Positions 5,530-9,231 of a stretch of DNA of 9,231 bases are shown here, one piece after another. Numbering within the stretch: position 1 is the stretch's first letter; every line of letters starts with the position of its first letter. Below the pieces are notes generated by a model that did no database searches, was not told the DNA's origin, and worked only from the letters and a program-made list of their open reading frames with translations. This DNA is from Pseudomonadota bacterium (lineage in GTDB: Bacteria; Pseudomonadota; Alphaproteobacteria; Caulobacterales; Aquidulcibacteraceae). The position numbers were made by a program, and so were the translations under genes. The stretch spans positions 1 to 9,231 of the forward strand of contig JAEYPY010000096.1 in the NCBI GenBank assembly GCA_023410295.1. The letters run 5' to 3'.

Positions 5530-6123
5530 ATGGTCGAAGCGCAAGAACAGCCGGCTGAAGGCGAAACCAAGCAGCCGCGTCACGCAGGCAAGGCGCGCTG
5601 GTACATCGTCCACGCCTATTCCAATTTCGAGCAGAAGGTCGCCGAAGCGATCCGCGACCAGGCTGGGCGCCAGGGTCTCGAAGAGCAGTTCGAAGACATC
5701 CAGGTGCCGACCGAGGAAGTCACCGAAGTCGTACGAGGCTCCAAGAAGGTGCGCCAGCATCGCCACTTCCCCGGCTACGTGCTGGTGAAGATGGAAATGA
5801 CCGACGAGGCCTATCACCTCGTGAAAAACACCCCGAAAGTCACGGGTTTTCTCGGCACCCAGAACAAGCCGCAGCCGGTTTCGGACAAGGAAGTCGAGCG
5901 CATCCTGGGCCGAGTCGCCGAAGTGGGCGCCGCCAAGCCGCGCCAGCTCATCCATTACGAAGTGGGCGAGCGGGTGAAGGTGTCGGACGGTCCGTTCCAG
6001 AGCTTCGAAGGCCTGGTTTCGGAAGTCGACGAAGAGCGTGGGCGCCTCAAGGTCGCGGTCATGATCTTCGGCCGCGAAACCCCGGTCGATCTGGAATACG
6101 CGCAGGTCGAGAAGCTGCGCTAG
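5530..6123 (+). CDS. nusG: transcription termination/antitermination factor NusG
   Basis: 197 aa. The NGN domain (residues about 23-130: KARWYIVHAYSNFEQKVAEAI in sequence, HFPGYVLVKMEM, NTPKVTGFLG) binds RNA polymerase. The KOW domain (about 141-197: HYEVGERVKVSDGPFQSFEG, GRETPVDLEYAQVEK) contacts Rho or ribosomal protein S10. An ATG at 5530 is preferred over the in-frame GTG at 5518, which would overlap the secE stop; both are possible. Its 10-residue-plus acidic N-terminal extension before the domain is normal for alphaproteobacteria. The gene would be co-transcribed with secE. Unusually, rplK does not follow; the next gene is a convergent TetR regulator 10 bp away. Confidence 0.96.
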   Translation: MVEAQEQPAEGETKQPRHAGKARWYIVHAYSNFEQKVAEAIRDQAGRQGLEEQFEDIQVPTEEVTEVVRGSKKVRQHRHFPGYVLVKMEMTDEAYHLVKNTPKVTGFLGTQNKPQPVSDKEVERILGRVAEVGAAKPRQLIHYEVGERVKVSDGPFQSFEGLVSEVDEERGRLKVAVMIFGRETPVDLEYAQVEKLR

Positions 6124-6133
6124 GCGCTAGGCG

Positions 6134-6700
6134 CTAGTCGCCAATCACCATCGCTGCGATGTCATCGCTGACGTCGGTCTCCTCATCGGTGACGATGATC
6201 GCTTGCGCCATGAGCGCGGCGTAAAAGAGATACGCGCGCCGGCGCGCTTCTTTGGGCGCGTGGCCGCGTTCGGCGAAGAGCCTGGCGTAATAATCGAGGC
6301 GTTGGCGGTCGATCAGGCGGACGGCGCTGGCTGCTTCCGCATCGCGCTGCGCCCAAAGGCGGATCGCGAACTCGATCGCGGCGGCATGCTTGGCGCGCGG
6401 GCCGGAACGGGGGAGGGCCAGCGTTTTGCGTAGGCGATCGCCAGCGTCCGGCGCTTCCTGCTCGATGCGGTCGCCGACGCGATAGGTCGCGGCTTTGCGC
6501 CACTGCTTCAGCATCGCTTGGTGCAGGGCGGCGCGGTCCTTGAAGTGCCAGTAGAAGCTGCCGCGCGTGACCCCAAGGCGCTTGGCCAGCGGATCCACGC
6601 GCACCGCATCGATGCCGCCCTCGGCCAGCGCTTCCAGCGCTATGCTGATCCAGGCCTCGGCGTCCAGGTTGGCCTGCGGCTTTAGTTTTTCGGCCTTCAC
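6134..6700 (-). CDS. TetR/AcrR-family transcriptional regulator
   Basis: 188 aa. The N-terminal DNA-binding domain has the TetR layout: helix 1 (AEAWISIALEALAEGG, residues about 14-29), then VDPLAKRLGVTRGSFYWHFKDR at about 35-56, where the GSFYWHFK recognition helix is diagnostic. The C-terminal ligand domain is divergent, as usual, with no identifiable effector. The GTG at 6700 is chosen because AGGAG (6713-6709) lies 8 nt upstream; an in-frame GTG at 6766 would give 210 aa but would place a palindromic candidate operator inside the gene. It is transcribed away from the TonB-dependent receptor, and such divergent TetR genes usually repress their neighbour and themselves; that is inferred here. 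Confidence 0.88.
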   Translation of the reverse strand: MKAEKLKPQANLDAEAWISIALEALAEGGIDAVRVDPLAKRLGVTRGSFYWHFKDRAALHQAMLKQWRKAATYRVGDRIEQEAPDAGDRLRKTLALPRSGPRAKHAAAIEFAIRLWAQRDAEAASAVRLIDRQRLDYYARLFAERGHAPKEARRRAYLFYAALMAQAIIVTDEETDVSDDIAAMVIGD

Positions 6701-6721
6701 CAAGGGCGCTCCTGAGGCGTG

Positions 6722-6740
6722 TTGCGTGGTAACCACGTAA
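6722..6740. promoter_or_regulatory. palindrome, candidate TetR operator 1
   Basis: TTGCGTGGTAACCACGTAA is a 19-nt palindrome with a single mismatched pair around a perfect 13-nt centre (CGTGGT-A-ACCACG). It lies 22-40 nt upstream of the TetR start codon, in the divergent promoter region, a usual place for autoregulation. Confidence 0.5.
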
Positions 6741-6802
6741 TGAGAGTTACGCCCCGTTTTCGCCACCTTTGCCTAGACGGCGTAGTGGAAAGGCCGCATC
6801 CA

Positions 6803-6814
6803 TACACTTGTGTA
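6803..6814. promoter_or_regulatory. palindrome, candidate operator 2 for the receptor gene
   Basis: TACACTTGTGTA is a perfect 12-nt palindrome 45 nt upstream of the receptor start. Its TACAC/GTGTA half-sites resemble those of several TetR-family operators. It differs from the first palindrome, so at most one of the two may be the true TetR site. Confidence 0.4.
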
Positions 6815-6816
6815 CG

Positions 6817-6846
6817 GCGGGGCGGAAGACCCCGCGGGCACGCGGG
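6817..6846 (+). promoter_or_regulatory. two overlapping hairpins before the receptor ribosome-binding site
   Basis: GCGGGG (6817-6822) can pair with CCCCGC (6830-6835), or CCCGCG (6831-6836) with CGCGGG (6841-6846). The two stems share bases and cannot form together. The second would bury the first G's of the GGGAGGA ribosome-binding site (6844-6850). A regulatory role is speculative in such GC-rich DNA. Confidence 0.25.
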
Positions 6847-6858
6847 AGGAAAATGGAC

Positions 6859-9183
6859 ATGTCAAATCGCACTAAGCTGTGCAGCGGCGCTGCGTTGAAA
6901 TTCGCCATTGGTCTTGTCGGCGGCGCGATCGCGCTTACCCCGGCGGCGTTGGCGCAAACGACGCCGTCAGGCACGGTCGCTACGGCTGAGGAAGACATCA
7001 TTGTCACCGCCACCAAGCGCGGCGACGTGCTGGCGCAGGACGTCCCGGGCGCCATCACCGCGTTCAGCGGCGAGCAGCTCGAAGCGCTCAACTTCACCGA
7101 TCTGCAGAGCCTCACCTACACGATGCCGAACGTGCAGCTGGAAGACGTCGGCACCGCGCCGGGCGTCGCCAATTTCGGCATCCGCGGCCTCGGCATCAAC
7201 AGCTCGATCCCGTCGGTTGACCCGACCGTCGGCGTGTTCATCGACGGCATCTATCAGGGCATCAATGCCGGCATCGTGGTCGACAATTTCGATCTTGAAG
7301 CGATCGAAGTGCTGCGCGGGCCGCAAGGCGTGCTGTTCGGGCGCAACGTGATCGGCGGCGCGGTTCTGATCCGCACCACGGTCCCGACCGAGGAGTTCCA
7401 GATCAATGGCAGCATCGGCGCCGAGACCGGGCCGGAATATCGGGCGAGCCTCGCCATCTCAGGCGGCATCGCGCCAGGCCTCGCCGGCAAGATCGCCGTC
7501 TATCGCAGCGAAGACGAAGGCTGGTTCCACAACGACTTCACCGGCCGCAGCCACGGCGCGTCCGACATGAGCATCTACCGTGCGGCGCTGCGGGCGACGC
7601 CGGCGGATTATTTCGACGTGATCCTGCGGCTGGAGCACGGCGAGAGCAGCGGTGACGGGCCTGCGTCGCAGAACCACGCGGTCTATGAGCGCGGCAGCTT
7701 CGACTTTGCGATCGACAACACCGGCTATACCCGCGGCGAGTGGACGGGGGGCTCGCTGGAAGTGAATTGGGACGTCGGCTTCGGCGACGGCACCATCACC
7801 AACATCTTCGGCTATCGCGAGCAGGACGGAAATTCCTCGGGCGATATCGACGCGCTGCCGATTCACACCTTCCACTCGCGCGCCGTGAACCTGCAGAACC
7901 AGATGAGCAACGAGCTGCGTTATGCGGGCACGTTCGGGCCGCTCGATGTGACGACCGGCCTCTACTGGTTCGAGCAGGACCTGCTCTATATCGAAGAACG
8001 TAACCTGTTTAGCGGCCTGAGCATCCGTGTTGGTGGCGGCGACGGTACGTTCACGACGCGCGGCGCGTTCGCCAATGTCGATTGGCACTTGAACGAACAG
8101 CTCACTGTCAATCTCGGCGTCCGCTACACGGAAGAAGAGAAGGTGGCGCAAGTGTCGCGTATCCGCGCGGCGGGCGCGAACCTGGATGGGGCGGATCCGG
8201 TGCCGGGTGAATTCCTGGTCGGCGGCAGCATTGACGACCGCACGTTGAACTTCTCCGACTCGCCGTTCGATCTGGAATGGACCGACACCTCGCCACGTGT
8301 CGGCGTTCAATGGGAGCCGAACGACGATACGAACATCTACGCGTTCTGGGCGTTGGGCTTCCGCAGCGGCGGCGTGAACTTCCGTACCACGACATTGGGC
8401 CTCGCCGGTCCGCCTGTCGTCTCGGGGGCGCCGCAAGCGTTCGACGCCGAAGAGCAGGAATCATTCGAAATCGGTTGGAAGCAGGACTTCGCCGACCGGC
8501 GTGGCCGCATCAATCTCGCGCTCTTTCACAACGAGATCGAGAACATGCAGCGCGAAACCAACCTGCCGGAAGGCGCGGCGGGCGTGCAGCAGGTCATCGT
8601 CAATTCCGGAACGGCGATCATCCAAGGCGCCGAACTCGAAGCGCGCTGGTCGTTCACGCCAAATCTGATGCTGGCTGTCCAGGCGGGCTACACAGACGGC
8701 GAGTATGATGAGGTGACGGCGGACCTCGATGCCTTGCAGGTCGATTGCGTCACGCCGTCTGTTGGCGGGATGACTCCGGCGCAGACCGTGGGGCCGTGCG
8801 ATCTCGACCAGGAGATTCCGCGCCTCGCGCCTTGGACCTACGGCGCCAACATCATCTACGATCTGCCGATCATGGGCGGCATGCTCTCGAGCCGCATCGG
8901 CTACAACCACCGTGACGAGGCGTACTACAACGACACCAACACCGGTGTTCTGGCCGAGGCCGATATCTGGGACGCTAACTTCACCTTCGTTCCCGGCGAC
9001 GGCAATTGGTCGTTCTCGATCTATGGCGAGAACCTCACCGACGAAGCGACCTGGGGCGGCGACACGGTATTGCCCAACGCTGCGCCATTCGGCGGCGATG
9101 GCGCAGGTCCGTTGCCCTTGCCGACGTTCTCGCCCTTGAACGAAGGCCGTGTCGTCGGCGCGGCGTTGCGTGTTCACTACTGA
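6859..9183 (+). CDS. TonB-dependent outer-membrane receptor
   Basis: 774 aa. A signal peptide (residues 1-32) ends in TPAALA before Gln. A TonB box-like EEDIIVTATKR lies at 44-54. The plug domain (about 55-175) includes VPGAITAFSGEQL, NFGIRGLG, PTVGVFIDGIY, IEVLRGPQGVLFGRNVIGGAV. The remainder is a 22-strand-type barrel with alternating aromatic strands (DTNIYAFWALGFRSGGVNF, FSIYGENLTDEATW) and a C-terminal GAALRVHY ending in an aromatic residue. C630 and C647 flank a short predicted loop and could form a disulfide. GGAGG at 6845-6849 is 9 nt from the ATG at 6859, better than 3 nt from the ATG at 6853. The substrate (siderophore, sugar, vitamin or other) cannot be told from the sequence. The divergent TetR gene probably controls it. 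Confidence 0.92.
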   Translation: MSNRTKLCSGAALKFAIGLVGGAIALTPAALAQTTPSGTVATAEEDIIVTATKRGDVLAQDVPGAITAFSGEQLEALNFTDLQSLTYTMPNVQLEDVGTAPGVANFGIRGLGINSSIPSVDPTVGVFIDGIYQGINAGIVVDNFDLEAIEVLRGPQGVLFGRNVIGGAVLIRTTVPTEEFQINGSIGAETGPEYRASLAISGGIAPGLAGKIAVYRSEDEGWFHNDFTGRSHGASDMSIYRAALRATPADYFDVILRLEHGESSGDGPASQNHAVYERGSFDFAIDNTGYTRGEWTGGSLEVNWDVGFGDGTITNIFGYREQDGNSSGDIDALPIHTFHSRAVNLQNQMSNELRYAGTFGPLDVTTGLYWFEQDLLYIEERNLFSGLSIRVGGGDGTFTTRGAFANVDWHLNEQLTVNLGVRYTEEEKVAQVSRIRAAGANLDGADPVPGEFLVGGSIDDRTLNFSDSPFDLEWTDTSPRVGVQWEPNDDTNIYAFWALGFRSGGVNFRTTTLGLAGPPVVSGAPQAFDAEEQESFEIGWKQDFADRRGRINLALFHNEIENMQRETNLPEGAAGVQQVIVNSGTAIIQGAELEARWSFTPNLMLAVQAGYTDGEYDEVTADLDALQVDCVTPSVGGMTPAQTVGPCDLDQEIPRLAPWTYGANIIYDLPIMGGMLSSRIGYNHRDEAYYNDTNTGVLAEADIWDANFTFVPGDGNWSFSIYGENLTDEATWGGDTVLPNAAPFGGDGAGPLPLPTFSPLNEGRVVGAALRVHY

Positions 9184-9194
9184 CGACTGACAGC

Positions 9195-9221
9195 GGGGGG
9201 GGGGCGTTAACCCGCGCCCCC
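9195..9221 (+). terminator. GC-rich hairpin after the receptor gene
   Basis: GGGGGCG (9200-9206) pairs with CGCCCCC (9215-9221) around an 8-nt loop, 16 bp after the stop codon. A run of ten G (9195-9204) forms and precedes the 5' arm. No T-tract is visible before the window ends, so terminator function is only probable. Confidence 0.45.
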
Positions 9222-9231
9222 GAAAACCAGC

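Noticed and set aside
7459..8436. Minus-strand open frame of 325 codons opposite the receptor gene
   Set aside because: It is a shadow of the TonB-dependent receptor: Arg/Ala-rich, without a ribosome-binding site or a recognisable domain.
9195..9204. Run of ten G as a phase-variation tract
   Set aside because: It lies after the receptor stop codon and in the arm of a terminator-like hairpin, so slippage would not switch any gene seen here.

Overview
This is a GC-rich chromosomal segment of an alphaproteobacterium, most likely from the Caulobacterales/Hyphomonadaceae neighbourhood. The evidence for that is the GC content, an alphaproteobacterial-type LexA box (GTTC-N7-GTTC), a sigma-EcfG-type general-stress promoter (GGAAC-N16-CGTT), a DUF3618/holin-like operon, a fused DUF4130-UdgX protein and a large TonB-dependent receptor. 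The genus is not established.

Layout. (1) 1-312 (+): 3' end of a VOC/glyoxalase-fold gene. It converges on a minus-strand operon and a strong hairpin (340-364) lies between them. (2) 2161-393 (-): three tightly packed genes for small membrane proteins: a YqjD/nutrient-deprivation-like protein, a YqjE/holin-superfamily protein and a DUF3618 protein. A near-perfect sigma-EcfG promoter precedes them, so they look like a general-stress-response envelope operon. (3) 4980-2273 (-): a two-gene DNA-repair operon. The first gene is a radical SAM protein with a C-terminal helix-hairpin-helix and a terminal QLDLF sliding-clamp motif. Its stop overlaps the GTG start (GTGA) of the second gene, a DUF4130-UdgX fusion. 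A perfect LexA box lies over the predicted -10 element immediately before the first ATG. (4) 5157-6123 (+): tRNA-Trp, secE and nusG, the usual translation/secretion/transcription cluster. The expected rplK does not follow; nusG runs tail-to-tail into a TetR regulator. (5) 6700-6134 (-) and 6859-9183 (+): a TetR repressor divergent from a TonB-dependent outer-membrane receptor, with two palindromes (candidate operators) between them.

The most interesting part is the SOS-type radical SAM/UdgX operon. UdgX proteins bind uracil-DNA covalently through the His of a KRRIH loop, which is intact here. The radical SAM partner has no established reaction to my knowledge. The co-expression signals (LexA box, GTGA coupling) and the clamp-binding tail suggest a damage-induced repair module that works at or behind the replication fork. 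The udgX reading frame also carries a 66-bp REP-like palindromic element inserted in frame between conserved blocks.
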